64,000 nucleotides of DNA from JAEXOD01 sp963663265 (GCA_963663265.2 CAXXXM010000002.1:310001-374000); one strand, 5' to 3'. Positions 27,032 through 36,679 are shown, counted from the first letter of the stretch. Made by a program: numbers and translations. Notes: generated by a model from the sequence alone, not told the origin.

Positions 27032-27215
27032 TGTTGCTCCAAAATTATATTAGACAATTGTTTATTCATATAAAGATTAAAACGCTTCTCTAATATAGTC
27101 TTCTTACTTCAATATAATATGTTTTTAATCACAATCGAATAGAATTAAATAACAATTATGATTCTCATCACTTGAAATTTAATCCAAATAAAATAAAGTT
27201 TCAATTATCATTACT

Positions 27216-29045
27216 CTATTTAGTTAACACCATCTTCTTTGTTATTGTATTTTTACCAGCATATTTAATTGAGTAAAAATATACTCCACTACTCAAGTTA
27301 CTTGCATTAAAGTTTACTGAATGATTGCCTACTTCAACAAAACCATTTATTAATGTTTTTACTTCCCTTCCTAAAACATCATATACTTTTAGTTCTACCA
27401 TTCCACTTTCAGGAATTGAATACTGAATTGTAGTATTTGGATTAAATGGATTTGGGTAGTTTTGAGAAAGAGCAAATGTTGCAGGTTGAGAAATATTTTC
27501 TTCTTTAACATCTACAAACAATGTAGTATCACCATAAGAAATACCATTAATTCTTGTAGCCTTTAGTTCATAAATACCATGAGTTATTGCACTGCCATTT
27601 TCATAAACATTTGCATAAGTAAGTCCTAATCCTTCCTTAAGTGTATATGTATTATTTGTGTACTGTTGTTGACAATATGTTTTGCAGCTACTATTTAATC
27701 CCAAAAGTGTGTTATTACTAATGCTTGAACAAATAAAAATGCTCTGTATCCCAAAATTGTTAATGGATGCAGTACTATTAATTGAAGCGGCTAAAAATTC
27801 TTTTTTATGTTCACTTACAGTTTTATTGTTAGCATTATCAACTTGGTATACAAACCCTGTTGTAGAATCAATTCTTTGATAAAACGATTGTCCATCAAAT
27901 AAAACTTTATAATATCTCAAACCATTTGATAGTATTGTATCCCCCTCAACCGCCATTGTTAAATACTTTGTAGCGGCATTAATTGGAGTGGTTTTTTTAT
28001 AAATCCACATATTATTTTTTGCTAACGGATATAAAGCAAGTGGCTTGTCTAAGTTGTAATTCATTTCCAGGTAACCTTCAGCAGGGTATGTAGTATAATG
28101 AGGAAATATATTAATATCTTTGGCAGTTATTTTATAAAATATTTGATAACCATCAGCAATTAAATCATCACGCCAATCAATCTTTTTGGTAAATTTAATT
28201 TCCGTACTTTCATCTAACACAATTCTATCCCCTCTTATTGTATCTATCCCCTTACAATAGAAATAATCCATATAAACTGAATCTATAAAACAACAACCGT
28301 ATGCAGTAAATGGAGTACCATTATATCTGTGAATTGTCTCTGAAGAATATTTGTGTTTAACTTCCACATAAATATTTAAATCATTTATACTTGTAATTGT
28401 AAAGGACGGCTCAGAAATAACAGGTGTGGAATTATCTTGTTTTGAAATTCCCAAACTCGGATCAGCATTATAAACACCAACTAAGTAACACTTAGTACAA
28501 TACCCTGAAGCACCATGTCCTCCAGAAACATAATGATAACTTAACCCAATATTGTTAGAATAAAGATATTTAACCGAATTTTCATCGAAATAATTTGAAT
28601 AGTAATATCCCTTCAAGTTAAACAATGAATCCATTATGGTCATTGTATCGACAATACATTTTTTTAAGATTGGTAGTTGAGATAACCCCGGATATGCCTG
28701 CCCATCAATATATCTAAAATCACAATATAATTGCTCGTTGCCCAAAGTATCTGATAACGAATAAGAGGCTAAACTATCTTTGTCATAACGTACCCATCTA
28801 TCAATATAATAAAAGTATTCTTTACCATTTACTATTTTTGATTGAGTTATTTCTATAATTTCAATACCTCGACAATACACATGAGTACCGGAAAATGATT
28901 CTGTTGTGGATGAAGTAAAAATCCACTTACTACCTATTGCTAAAGGCATATAACAAGTGTCTAATTGAAAAGGCTGGGAATAAATATATGGAGAAAAAAG
29001 AATAGATAAAATAAACAAACCAAAAACTGACCACTTCTTTAACAT
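27216..29045 (-). CDS. T9SS-exported tandem paralog, type B copy 1
   Basis: 609 residues. Opens MLKKWSVFGLFILSILFSPY and DTCYMPLAIGSKWIFTSST. The middle has SINDLNIYVEVKHKYSSETI and DSVYMDYFYCKGIDTIRGDR. Module 2 runs DTILSNGLRYYKVLFDGQSF through a stretch of about 130 residues identical to the 29113-30942 product, including an unusual Cys/Gln section SSCKTYCQQQYTNN. Residues about 105-170 are much more divergent between the two copies, a mosaic expected from gene conversion. RBS AGGGGTG before the ATG. Confidence 0.8.
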   Translation of the reverse strand: MLKKWSVFGLFILSILFSPYIYSQPFQLDTCYMPLAIGSKWIFTSSTTESFSGTHVYCRGIEIIEITQSKIVNGKEYFYYIDRWVRYDKDSLASYSLSDTLGNEQLYCDFRYIDGQAYPGLSQLPILKKCIVDTMTIMDSLFNLKGYYYSNYFDENSVKYLYSNNIGLSYHYVSGGHGASGYCTKCYLVGVYNADPSLGISKQDNSTPVISEPSFTITSINDLNIYVEVKHKYSSETIHRYNGTPFTAYGCCFIDSVYMDYFYCKGIDTIRGDRIVLDESTEIKFTKKIDWRDDLIADGYQIFYKITAKDINIFPHYTTYPAEGYLEMNYNLDKPLALYPLAKNNMWIYKKTTPINAATKYLTMAVEGDTILSNGLRYYKVLFDGQSFYQRIDSTTGFVYQVDNANNKTVSEHKKEFLAASINSTASINNFGIQSIFICSSISNNTLLGLNSSCKTYCQQQYTNNTYTLKEGLGLTYANVYENGSAITHGIYELKATRINGISYGDTTLFVDVKEENISQPATFALSQNYPNPFNPNTTIQYSIPESGMVELKVYDVLGREVKTLINGFVEVGNHSVNFNASNLSSGVYFYSIKYAGKNTITKKMVLTK

Positions 29046-29112
29046 TTTTGCACCCCTAAATATTTATTAAAATTAACAAAACTTTAAATAATTTATAAAC
29101 TATTTAATACAT

Positions 29113-30942
29113 TTATTTAGTTAACAACATCTTCTTTGTAATAGTATTTTTACCAGCATATTTAATTGAGTAAAAATATACACCACTACTCAAATTGCTT
29201 GCATTAAAGTTTACTGAATGATTGCCTACTTCAACAAAACCATTTATTAATGTTTTTATTTCCCTTCCTAAAACATCAAATACTTTTAGTTCTACTAATC
29301 CACCTTCAGGAATTGAATATTCTATTGTAGTGTTTGGATTGAAAGGATTAGGGTAGTTTTGAGATAAAGAAAAAGTTTCAGGTTGTTTAATATTTTCATC
29401 TTTAACATCTACAAACAATGTTGTATCACCATAAGAAATACCATTTATTCTTGCAGCCTTTAGTTCATAAATACCATGAGTTATTGCACTGCCATTTTCA
29501 TAAACATTTGCATAAGTAAGTCCTAATCCTTCCTTAAGTGTATATGTATTATTTGTGTACTGTTGTTGACAATATGTTTTGCAGCTACTATTTAATCCCA
29601 AAAGTGTGTTATTACTAATACTTGAACAAATAAAAATGCTCTGTATCCCAAAATTGTTAATGGATGCAGTACTATTAATTGAAGCGGCTAAAAATTCTTT
29701 TTTATGTTCACTTACAGTTTTATTGTTCGCATTATCAACTTGGTATACAAACCCTGTTGTAGAATCAATTCTTTGATAAAACGATTGTCCATCAAATAAA
29801 ACTTTATAATATCTCAAACCATTTGATAATATTGTATCCCCTTTTACTGCCATTGTTAAATATTCATTGGTTCCATAAAACGGCATTGTTTTTTTATAAA
29901 TCCACATGTCATTTGGGGCTAATGGGTAAAGAGTAAGAGGTTTGTCTAAGTTGTAATTCATTTCCAAGTAACCTTGAGCAGGGTATGTGGTATAGTGTGG
30001 AAATATATTAATATCTTTGGCAGTTATTTTATAAAATATTTGATAACCATCAGCAATTAAATCATCACGCCAATCAATCTCTTTGGTAAATTTAATTTCT
30101 GTACTTTCATCTAACACAACTCTATCCCCTCTTATTGTATCTATACCCTTACAATAGAAATAATCCATATAAACTGAATCTATGAAACAGCAACCGTATG
30201 CTGTATATGGAGTACCATGATATCTTGGAATTGTTTCAGCGGAATATTTGTGTTTAACTTCAACATAAATATTTAAATCATTTATGCTTGTAATTGTAAA
30301 GGATGGATCAGAAATAACAGGTACGGAATTATCTTGTTTTGAAATTCCCAAACTCGGATCAGCATTATAAACACCAACTAAGTAATACTTAGTATAATAC
30401 CCTGAAGCACCCTGCCCAGAAGAAGTGTAATAATAACTTAACCCTAAATTATTTGCGTAAAGATACGAAACATATTGCCCCGCAATATAAGCATGGTAAA
30501 AATATCCTTTTACATAACAAAGAGAATCTAGAACACTAATTGTATCAACAATACATTTTTTTACATTAGGTGGTTCTGCATAACCAGGATAAGCCTGATT
30601 ATGCAGGTATCTAAAATCACAATATAATTTTTCATTACCTAAAGTATCAGTTAAAGAATAAGCCGTAAGGCTATCTTTATCATAACGTACCCATCTATCA
30701 ATAAAATAAAAATATTCTTTACCATTTACAATTTTTGATTGAGTTATTTCAATAATTTTAACACCTTGACTATACACATAAGTACCGGCAAATGATTCTG
30801 TTGTGGATGAAGTAAAAATCCACTTACTACCTATTGCTAAAGGCATATAACAAGTGTCTAATTGAAAAGGCTGGGAATAAATATATGGAGAAAAAAGAAA
30901 AGATAAAGCAAACAAACCAAAAACTGACCACTTCTTTGACAT
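29113..30942 (-). CDS. T9SS-exported tandem paralog, type B copy 2 (first gene of the array)
   Basis: 609 residues from the ATG at 30940-30942, chosen because AGAGGTG lies 6 nt upstream and the protein then starts MSKKWSVFGLFALSFLF like its paralogs; a further upstream in-frame start (30990) would put a non-signal extension in front. Body as in copy 1, with the identical segment in module 2 and tail SLSQNYPNPFNPNTTIEYSI. A TACTTTTG box (30988-30995) just upstream marks it as the promoter-proximal gene of the array. Confidence 0.8.
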   Translation of the reverse strand: MSKKWSVFGLFALSFLFSPYIYSQPFQLDTCYMPLAIGSKWIFTSSTTESFAGTYVYSQGVKIIEITQSKIVNGKEYFYFIDRWVRYDKDSLTAYSLTDTLGNEKLYCDFRYLHNQAYPGYAEPPNVKKCIVDTISVLDSLCYVKGYFYHAYIAGQYVSYLYANNLGLSYYYTSSGQGASGYYTKYYLVGVYNADPSLGISKQDNSVPVISDPSFTITSINDLNIYVEVKHKYSAETIPRYHGTPYTAYGCCFIDSVYMDYFYCKGIDTIRGDRVVLDESTEIKFTKEIDWRDDLIADGYQIFYKITAKDINIFPHYTTYPAQGYLEMNYNLDKPLTLYPLAPNDMWIYKKTMPFYGTNEYLTMAVKGDTILSNGLRYYKVLFDGQSFYQRIDSTTGFVYQVDNANNKTVSEHKKEFLAASINSTASINNFGIQSIFICSSISNNTLLGLNSSCKTYCQQQYTNNTYTLKEGLGLTYANVYENGSAITHGIYELKAARINGISYGDTTLFVDVKDENIKQPETFSLSQNYPNPFNPNTTIEYSIPEGGLVELKVFDVLGREIKTLINGFVEVGNHSVNFNASNLSSGVYFYSIKYAGKNTITKKMLLTK

Positions 30943-30987
30943 TTTTGCACCTCTAAAAAATAAATATATTATTTCCTCATTAATATA

Positions 30988-30995
30988 CAAAAGTA
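30988..30995 (-). promoter_or_regulatory. -7 box of the five-paralog array
   Basis: On the minus strand TACTTTTG, an exact TAnnTTTG match, about 45 nt before the ATG of the first paralog. No TTG lies at the expected distance, so this is tentative. Confidence 0.4.
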
Positions 30996-31092
30996 AACAA
31001 CAAATTTGTATAATGTTTTAATGAGTTTATATATAAATTTTAGTATTTATGCATTTTTTTTGTTAATAAACCAAAAAATAAAGCAAAAATAT

Positions 31093-31719
31093 TCATTTTT
31101 TTAATAACCCTGCTAAAACAATTTCTTTAAGCATAGTATCATCCCCTTGTTGAACACATAATATACTTGCTTGAATAAAAGGGTTTTCATCACCAGAATA
31201 CTTATAAGCCGAATAATCAATATAATTATACCCATTATAAACGGCAATTAAATCAAAAAACATACGTGTTATTCTACCATTAAACTCCCAAAACGGATGA
31301 ATGGCAATTATCTCACCCATATAAAAAGCTATTCGCTCAGCAAAGCTTTCAGGCGATGAATTTTTATAATTTTTTAAGTAGTTTTCTTCTTTAAGTTTAA
31401 TGAATAATTCATCAATGTGTTGGTGAATAAATTTAGCCTTACAAAATACAGTATTCCCTTTACTTACATCTTGGTTTCTAAACTCACCGGCAAAATAGTA
31501 CATTCTTTGAAAAGCGGTTTTATGTAGGTTAATAAAATATTTCTGGTCAAATTTAGTTGTTTTGGTAAGTAGTTTATTAAAAACATAATATGCTTTTAAT
31601 AAAAGAGCTTTATCATAAACTTGAAGTATGGAAGTGTTTTTTATCCCCTTTTTATTTCTCGGAACGTCGGTTCCGGGATAATAAATTAAGTATTCCTTGG
31701 GATATAAGTATTTAGACAT
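31093..31719 (-). CDS. Fic-domain AMP-transferase toxin (FicT-like)
   Basis: 208 residues. The active-site loop reads HPFWEFNGRITR: His141, Glu145, Asn147 and Arg149 are present; the usual Gly after Glu is Phe. The flap region has FAGEFRNQDVSKGNTVFCKA (77-96), which positions target backbones. Fic enzymes transfer AMP from ATP to a hydroxyl of a target protein; bacterial class I forms modify DNA gyrase and topoisomerase IV and arrest growth until an antitoxin holds the site closed. There is no C-terminal or N-terminal inhibitory helix in this protein; the matching motif is in the small gene overlapping its start (TAATG), so this is a class I toxin-antitoxin pair. Confidence 0.9.
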   Translation of the reverse strand: MSKYLYPKEYLIYYPGTDVPRNKKGIKNTSILQVYDKALLLKAYYVFNKLLTKTTKFDQKYFINLHKTAFQRMYYFAGEFRNQDVSKGNTVFCKAKFIHQHIDELFIKLKEENYLKNYKNSSPESFAERIAFYMGEIIAIHPFWEFNGRITRMFFDLIAVYNGYNYIDYSAYKYSGDENPFIQASILCVQQGDDTMLKEIVLAGLLKK

Positions 31720-31889
31720 TATTTTTCAAAAACAAAAGCTTTTGCTTGTTTAATAACTTGCCTATCATTAGATGGTTTACAACCTTCAATTTCCATAGAC
31801 TGATTAACAGCAACAAGAATGTTTTTGAGAGAAGAAAAAGAGTTGAACCCTTTGCTCGATTTTCCCTGTTTAGAATTTCTGTTTTTCAT
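31719..31889 (-). CDS. Small VbhA/FicA-type antitoxin for the Fic toxin
   Basis: 56 residues. The stop TAA shares one base with the ATG of the Fic gene. The sequence contains NQSMEIEGCKPSNDRQVIKQ: S31-x3-E35-G36 is exactly the inhibitory-helix motif (S/T)xxxE(G/N) known from class I Fic antitoxins such as VbhA, whose glutamate blocks the ATP gamma-phosphate site. The N-terminal 25 residues are basic and Ser-rich. No Shine-Dalgarno is visible. A candidate promoter (TTG at 31922-31924, TAGTTAAA at 31894-31901, 20-nt spacing) contains the palindrome GAATTATTAATTC at 31907-31919. Motif, size, order and overlap all agree, but homology could not be tested. Confidence 0.82.
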   Translation of the reverse strand: MKNRNSKQGKSSKGFNSFSSLKNILVAVNQSMEIEGCKPSNDRQVIKQAKAFVFEK

Positions 31890-31906
31890 AAATTTTAACT
31901 ATCTCA

Positions 31907-31919
31907 GAATTATTAATTC
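31907..31919. promoter_or_regulatory. Palindrome in the putative antitoxin-toxin promoter
   Basis: Perfect 6-1-6 inverted repeat GAATTA-T-TAATTC between the candidate -33 and -7 elements of the antitoxin gene. Possible operator. The antitoxin itself shows no DNA-binding domain, so who would bind is unknown. Confidence 0.35.
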
Positions 31920-31935
31920 CGCAACACTAATTAAG

Positions 31936-32292
<357 letters not shown>

Positions 32293-32355
32293 AATTATAT
32301 TTTATGGGAGTTCCATTAACAATATTTTTACAAGAACAAAAGTTAATTTATAGTA

Positions 32356-32386
32356 CAAATATACTAAATTATTATGCAAAAATCAA
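32356..32386 (-). promoter_or_regulatory. tmRNA promoter
   Basis: On the minus strand TTG (32384-32386), 20 nt spacer, then TATATTTG (32356-32363), an exact TAnnTTTG box. The mature tmRNA 5' end is 64 nt further on, so a 5' leader of roughly 50-60 nt would have to be removed by RNase P. Confidence 0.65.
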
Positions 32387-32435
32387 TATTTAAGCAACTC
32401 AATATTAGTTATACACATTAAGCTAAATTATGTTC

Positions 32436-32981
32436 CTATAAGTTTTTATCCCAATTTACATCTGGTACATTATTAACATAATTATCAAATCTTGCCATAA
32501 CAAAAAATAAATCGGAAAGTCGGTTTAAATAAATCACAACATTGTAATTTATTTCTTCACTTTTGCTTAAAGTAATAACATTACGTTCAGCTCTGCGACA
32601 AATTGTACGGCATAAATTTAACAGAGCGGCACATTTAGTACCACCCGGCAAAATAAACTGTCTCAACTCCGGTATTTTGGTGCTAAAGTAGTCGATATCT
32701 TTTTCCGATTCTGAAATATACTTTTCGTCAACTCTATCTATGTGTAAACTCTTTTCAAATGGAGTTGCTAAATCTGCTCCAACTGTAAAAAGCCTGTTTT
32801 GTATTCTTTTTAATACAACAAGAATCTCCTCATAAACCACTTCAGTTATTGTTAAACCAATCATCGAGTTAAGTTCGTCAATAGTTCCATAAGAAGAAAT
32901 TCTTAAATCATCTTTCCAAACTCTTTGACCACCAAACAATGAGGTTTGTCCTTTATCCCCTGTTTTTGTATATATTTTCAT
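32436..32981 (-). CDS. Cob(I)alamin adenosyltransferase, PduO type
   Basis: 181 residues, the normal single-domain length. Start MKIYTKTGDKGQTSLFGGQRV carries the ATP-binding T-x-x-G-D-x-G-x-T-x-L section; RISSYGTIDELNSMIGL follows, and later FILPGGTKCAALLNLCRTICRRAER is the cobalamin-side signature. It makes adenosylcobalamin from cob(I)alamin and ATP. The start overlaps the end of the YgfZ-like gene by 29 bp, indicating translational coupling. No cobalamin riboswitch was seen upstream. In this organism the likely users are B12-dependent mutases or ribonucleotide reductase encoded elsewhere. Confidence 0.93.
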   Translation of the reverse strand: MKIYTKTGDKGQTSLFGGQRVWKDDLRISSYGTIDELNSMIGLTITEVVYEEILVVLKRIQNRLFTVGADLATPFEKSLHIDRVDEKYISESEKDIDYFSTKIPELRQFILPGGTKCAALLNLCRTICRRAERNVITLSKSEEINYNVVIYLNRLSDLFFVMARFDNYVNNVPDVNWDKNL

Positions 32982-34059
32982 ATTTTATTGGTATCTCTGT
33001 AATAACAGCTTTTGTTACCACCTTATTATTAATAATTACATCGTATTTATTGCCTATTTCAGCATAATCTTTTTTAACAAATCCTAACGCAGCATATTTT
33101 CCATACTGTTCTGATTTAACAAGACTTGTAATATATCCAATTTCCTTTTTATCTTCGTTAAAGATATTAAGTTCTTCGGTAACTTCGCTAAAATCGGCAT
33201 CAGCCTCAAAAAGAATTGCAGTTAAATACCTTTGAACTTTATCGTAAGTATCCAACCTTGCAATAACTTCCTGCCCAATATAACAACCTTTATGGAAATC
33301 AACTTCGTGCAATAATTTTAATTCATGCGGATTGGTTCTAAAACTAATTTCGTTAGGTGTTGCAGGAATTCCATTTTCTACTCTAAAAATATTATAAGCA
33401 TCTTCGCCAACAAATTGCAAATCATAAAAGCTTTTATTATCTAAAATAAAATCGTGAATAGCTTTAATGTCGTCGGATTCAAAAATCAACCAATATTTGT
33501 TGTATCTTTCATTTTCTTTAAGTCTTAATAAATAAAACTCTAAGTCTTCTATTTTATATCTGAGCACATTATTATCGCTCAATGAAGCAAAGGAATCATC
33601 TAATAGAAGATTCAAAAACGATTCAGTTTGTTTACCTATTAATTCAAGAATTACCATCTTATCGGTAACATCATCAACTAAAATATCTTCATTAATAATA
33701 TATCTTTCAAACCAAATTCTTAATTTTTTATCAGGAATAAAACCACCTACCAACAAATTATGGTCTGGAAATTTTATTAGAGTAGTTCTATCAATCAGCC
33801 TGCCTTTTTCATTAGTAAACAAAGTATTAAGATGTTCAAAATCCTTTATTTTTCCAACTGAATTGGTCGATATCCTATTAATGTAATCAATAACTTCAGC
33901 ACCGGTTAAATTAAGTTTTGCATGTAAGTAACATATTTTAACTCCCACGCCATTTTTGAGTGCTAAATATTCATCTTTAACAGAAGAAAAGCTTTTAATT
34001 ATATTTCCTTCAACATTACTATTTGAGTAGTTTTCAATAATTGGATCTAAGTTAATCAT
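32953..34059 (-). CDS. ygfZ: YgfZ/GcvT-like folate-binding protein
   Basis: 368 residues. The signature KGCYIGQEV at 257-265 contains the conserved Cys259, and the GcvT-type barrel section LTGAEVIDYINRISTNSV lies near 51-68. YgfZ binds tetrahydrofolate and helps assemble or repair iron-sulfur clusters, for example in MiaB. The N-terminus lacks the glycine-cleavage aminomethyl context and no gcv genes are nearby, which supports the YgfZ assignment. It lies 16 bp after a lipoprotein gene and overlaps the adenosyltransferase gene by 29 bp. Confidence 0.9.
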   Translation of the reverse strand: MINLDPIIENYSNSNVEGNIIKSFSSVKDEYLALKNGVGVKICYLHAKLNLTGAEVIDYINRISTNSVGKIKDFEHLNTLFTNEKGRLIDRTTLIKFPDHNLLVGGFIPDKKLRIWFERYIINEDILVDDVTDKMVILELIGKQTESFLNLLLDDSFASLSDNNVLRYKIEDLEFYLLRLKENERYNKYWLIFESDDIKAIHDFILDNKSFYDLQFVGEDAYNIFRVENGIPATPNEISFRTNPHELKLLHEVDFHKGCYIGQEVIARLDTYDKVQRYLTAILFEADADFSEVTEELNIFNEDKKEIGYITSLVKSEQYGKYAALGFVKKDYAEIGNKYDVIINNKVVTKAVITEIPIKYENIYKNRG

Positions 34060-34075
34060 TAAAATTCCTTATTTT

Positions 34076-34915
34076 TTAGTAGTGTCTAAACCATCGTTTG
34101 TTAACCGGACTTATATACAAACGCTTTAACGTATCCCATAAAAACGGAATTGAATCAATAATAGATATTTTATGCTCGGTTTCGCTAAATCTATATTCGT
34201 AATAGTCTGGGTATTTATCTTTATTTAAATTTGCCATAGTTCTTTTGTGTAACAATCCTTCATAAGTTTCCATAAGGTGAGGAGGATTTTTTAATCCATC
34301 AACCATGTAAAAATTATAACTTCGATTTCCACTTATAATCCCATCCATATAGTTTAAAGTTATATACATACAGTTTTTTGGTCTCCAATTATTAAGCGTT
34401 ATTTTGTTAAAACCACCATGAATTGGAACTTCGCTTTCCCATACAACATTAAAACTACCATCACCATTACATTCAAAAAGTGTTAACCAAAAAAAAGCAG
34501 TACCAAGTTTTGTACTATCAAGATTTATAAACGAAGAAGAATATCCTGTAACATTTTTAGTTTCAATAAATCTTTCACCCGGTTTTGATTTTGCAACAAC
34601 GCCAAATATATACGTAGCATTAGATTGTTTATAATAAACAACTGCCGACTTAGGAACATTTGTTGTATATGTTTGATCAAAATCCACCAAATAAGTCCCA
34701 GCAGGATAATTATTTAGGATAAACTCTTTTAAGGACAACGTATCGCAAGGTGTTCTATTTGCAGCTTGCTGCTGCTCAACAGACAAGTTATAGCTTCTAA
34801 TCTCAGATTCCTTAGATGCCGAGTTTGTAGCATCTCCATCACTTTTACTGTCATCGCCGGAACATCCCACAATCAGTAAACTTGCAAATAAAAATAAAAC
34901 CATTACATATTTCAT
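34076..34915 (-). CDS. Lipoprotein of unknown function
   Basis: 279 residues. Lipoprotein signal MKYVMVLFLFASLLIVGC, lipidated Cys18, followed by a Ser/Asp-rich linker (SGDDSKSDGDATNSASKES). The folded part (60-279) is beta-rich with VYYKQSNATYIFGVVAKSKPGERF, FNKITLNNWRPKNCMYITLNYMDG and YPDYYEYRFSETEHK. It has no motif I recognise. It lies 16 bp upstream of the YgfZ-like gene and is probably the first gene of that operon. RBS GAGGTG. Confidence 0.7.
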   Translation of the reverse strand: MKYVMVLFLFASLLIVGCSGDDSKSDGDATNSASKESEIRSYNLSVEQQQAANRTPCDTLSLKEFILNNYPAGTYLVDFDQTYTTNVPKSAVVYYKQSNATYIFGVVAKSKPGERFIETKNVTGYSSSFINLDSTKLGTAFFWLTLFECNGDGSFNVVWESEVPIHGGFNKITLNNWRPKNCMYITLNYMDGIISGNRSYNFYMVDGLKNPPHLMETYEGLLHKRTMANLNKDKYPDYYEYRFSETEHKISIIDSIPFLWDTLKRLYISPVNKRWFRHY

Positions 34916-34994
34916 TTCTCACCTCTTGAGAAAAAACATTTTAATTTTAATTAAAATGCAAACCAAAAAAAATAATATTTATTCTGGCAAACTA

Positions 34995-35020
34995 TACCCA
35001 GCCGATAACCAGGCTGGGTA
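34995..35020. terminator. Hairpin after the M20 dipeptidase gene
   Basis: Stem TACCCAGCC/GGCTGGGTA with an 8-nt loop, 54 bp after the stop on the minus strand. There is no good T run on either side, so termination would be weak or the hairpin serves as an mRNA end. Confidence 0.4.
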
Positions 35021-35073
35021 AATAACAGCTAACAAACGTACTTATTTTAAAACAAACTAAATAAAATTTAGTT

Positions 35074-36447
35074 TCACATTTTTAATTTCGAAAATTCATC
35101 TAAAAAATATGCCGAACTATATAAACCATATTCAAAATTTTTAATTAGAAAGTGCTCGTTTGGTGAATGGATATCATCAGTATCCAATCCTAATCCCATT
35201 AAAATTGTTGGGGCTTTTAATTGCTTTACAAATTCAACAACAATAGGAATGGACCCACCTTCACGAGTAAATACAGTTTTTTTATTGAAAGCTTTTTCAA
35301 CAGCTTTTGAAGCAGCAACAACAACAGGATTATCCATTGGAATTACAACAGGAAATCCGCCATGCATTGCAGTAACTTTAACCTTTACAGATTTTGGAGC
35401 CAACGATTCTACAAATTTCTTAAATTCTTTAGCAATTTTATCGGGATTTTGATTTGGAACTAAACGCATACTAATTTTGGCAGTTGCCTTACTTGGTAAA
35501 ACTGTTTTTGCACCAACTCCGGTAAATCCACCATAAATGCCATTGCAATCAAGTGTTGGGCGTGCCCAAATTCTTTCTAATGTTGAAAAACCTTTTTCAC
35601 CTTTTAATTCTTTAACACCAAACTCTTTTGCAAACTTTTTATCATTAAACTTTAAGTTTTCAATATTTACTTTTTCGGCTTTTGTTAATTTTAATACATC
35701 TTTGTAAAAATTAGGAATTGTAACTTTACCATTTTTATCTTGCAACCGAGTAATAATTTTAGCAAGTTCATTAATTGGATTGGCAATAGCTCCACCAAAA
35801 GAACCACTATGCAAATCTCTATTAGCTGCTGTAACTTCAACTTCCATATAACACAAACCACGCAATCCGTAATTTATGGTTGGAATATCTTTATCATATA
35901 AACTTGTATCACTAATTAGAATAGCATCACATTTTAATAATGCACTATTTTCTTTTAAGAACGTGTATAGGTTAGTACTACCTATTTCTTCTTCACCTTC
36001 AAAAATAAATTTAACATTTACAGGGGGCTTACCTTCAGCTTTAATATAACTTTCAACAGATTTTATGTGAACAAAATTCTGTCCTTTATTATCATTTGCA
36101 CCACGTGCATAAATTTTGCCATCAATTATTTCAGGTTCAAATGGGTTGGTTCGCCATTCTTCAATAGGATCAACAGGTTGAACATCATAATGTCCATAAA
36201 TTAAAACGGTAGGAAGTTTTTTATCAATAATCAATTCTCCATATACAACCGGATGTCCTTTTGTTGGATAAATTTTAGTTTTTGGAATACCAATTTTCTT
36301 TAATTGATTTTCAACAAATTCCGCACATCTTAAAATATCGCCCTTACTTTCTTCTAACGTGCTTATACTTGGAATTCTTAAATAATCTTTTAATTCTTCT
36401 AAAAATTTTTCCTTATTCTCATTAATATAGTTTAGTACTTGTTCCAT
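35074..36447 (-). CDS. M20-family dipeptidase
   Basis: 457 residues. The two-metal site is visible: His86 and Asp88 in YGHYDVQPVDP, Asp119 in RGANDNKGQ, the general-base cluster in EGEEEIGS (150-157), and a late His in DDIHSPNEHFL (about 430). A dimerisation lid domain lies between about 195 and 360 (LHSGSFGGAIANP). This matches cytosolic M20 dipeptidases (CNDP/PepV-like) that split dipeptides, using zinc or manganese. It is probably monocistronic; divergent from lptF. RBS GAGGTTG. Confidence 0.92.
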   Translation of the reverse strand: MEQVLNYINENKEKFLEELKDYLRIPSISTLEESKGDILRCAEFVENQLKKIGIPKTKIYPTKGHPVVYGELIIDKKLPTVLIYGHYDVQPVDPIEEWRTNPFEPEIIDGKIYARGANDNKGQNFVHIKSVESYIKAEGKPPVNVKFIFEGEEEIGSTNLYTFLKENSALLKCDAILISDTSLYDKDIPTINYGLRGLCYMEVEVTAANRDLHSGSFGGAIANPINELAKIITRLQDKNGKVTIPNFYKDVLKLTKAEKVNIENLKFNDKKFAKEFGVKELKGEKGFSTLERIWARPTLDCNGIYGGFTGVGAKTVLPSKATAKISMRLVPNQNPDKIAKEFKKFVESLAPKSVKVKVTAMHGGFPVVIPMDNPVVVAASKAVEKAFNKKTVFTREGGSIPIVVEFVKQLKAPTILMGLGLDTDDIHSPNEHFLIKNFEYGLYSSAYFLDEFSKLKM

Positions 36448-36649
36448 AACAACCTCACATTCTAATATTTTACATAAACTATTAATTTAATTTTAAATTT
36501 TATATCAATCAATAGTTTTAAAATTTAAATGTACATCTTAATAAATTATTAATCAACTTTAGAACTCAATTTGTTAAAATTTAAAGGAATTTCATACGCT
36601 AAGTGTTTTTAACAATTAACATTATATAACAAATATCAATTATTTTTAT

Positions 36650-36657
36650 TAACTTTG
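36650..36657 (+). promoter_or_regulatory. -7 box of lptF
   Basis: TAACTTTG, an exact TAnnTTTG match, 22 nt before the lptF start codon; no clear -33 TTG at the expected distance. The predicted 5' leader would be about 15 nt, and no Shine-Dalgarno is evident. Confidence 0.45.
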
Positions 36658-36679
36658 TAATTTAATTTTCAAGATATCA

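Noticed and set aside
32982..34059. Cobalamin riboswitch controlling the adenosyltransferase
   Set aside because: The gene starts inside the preceding reading frame and no B12-box-like sequence was seen upstream of the operon.
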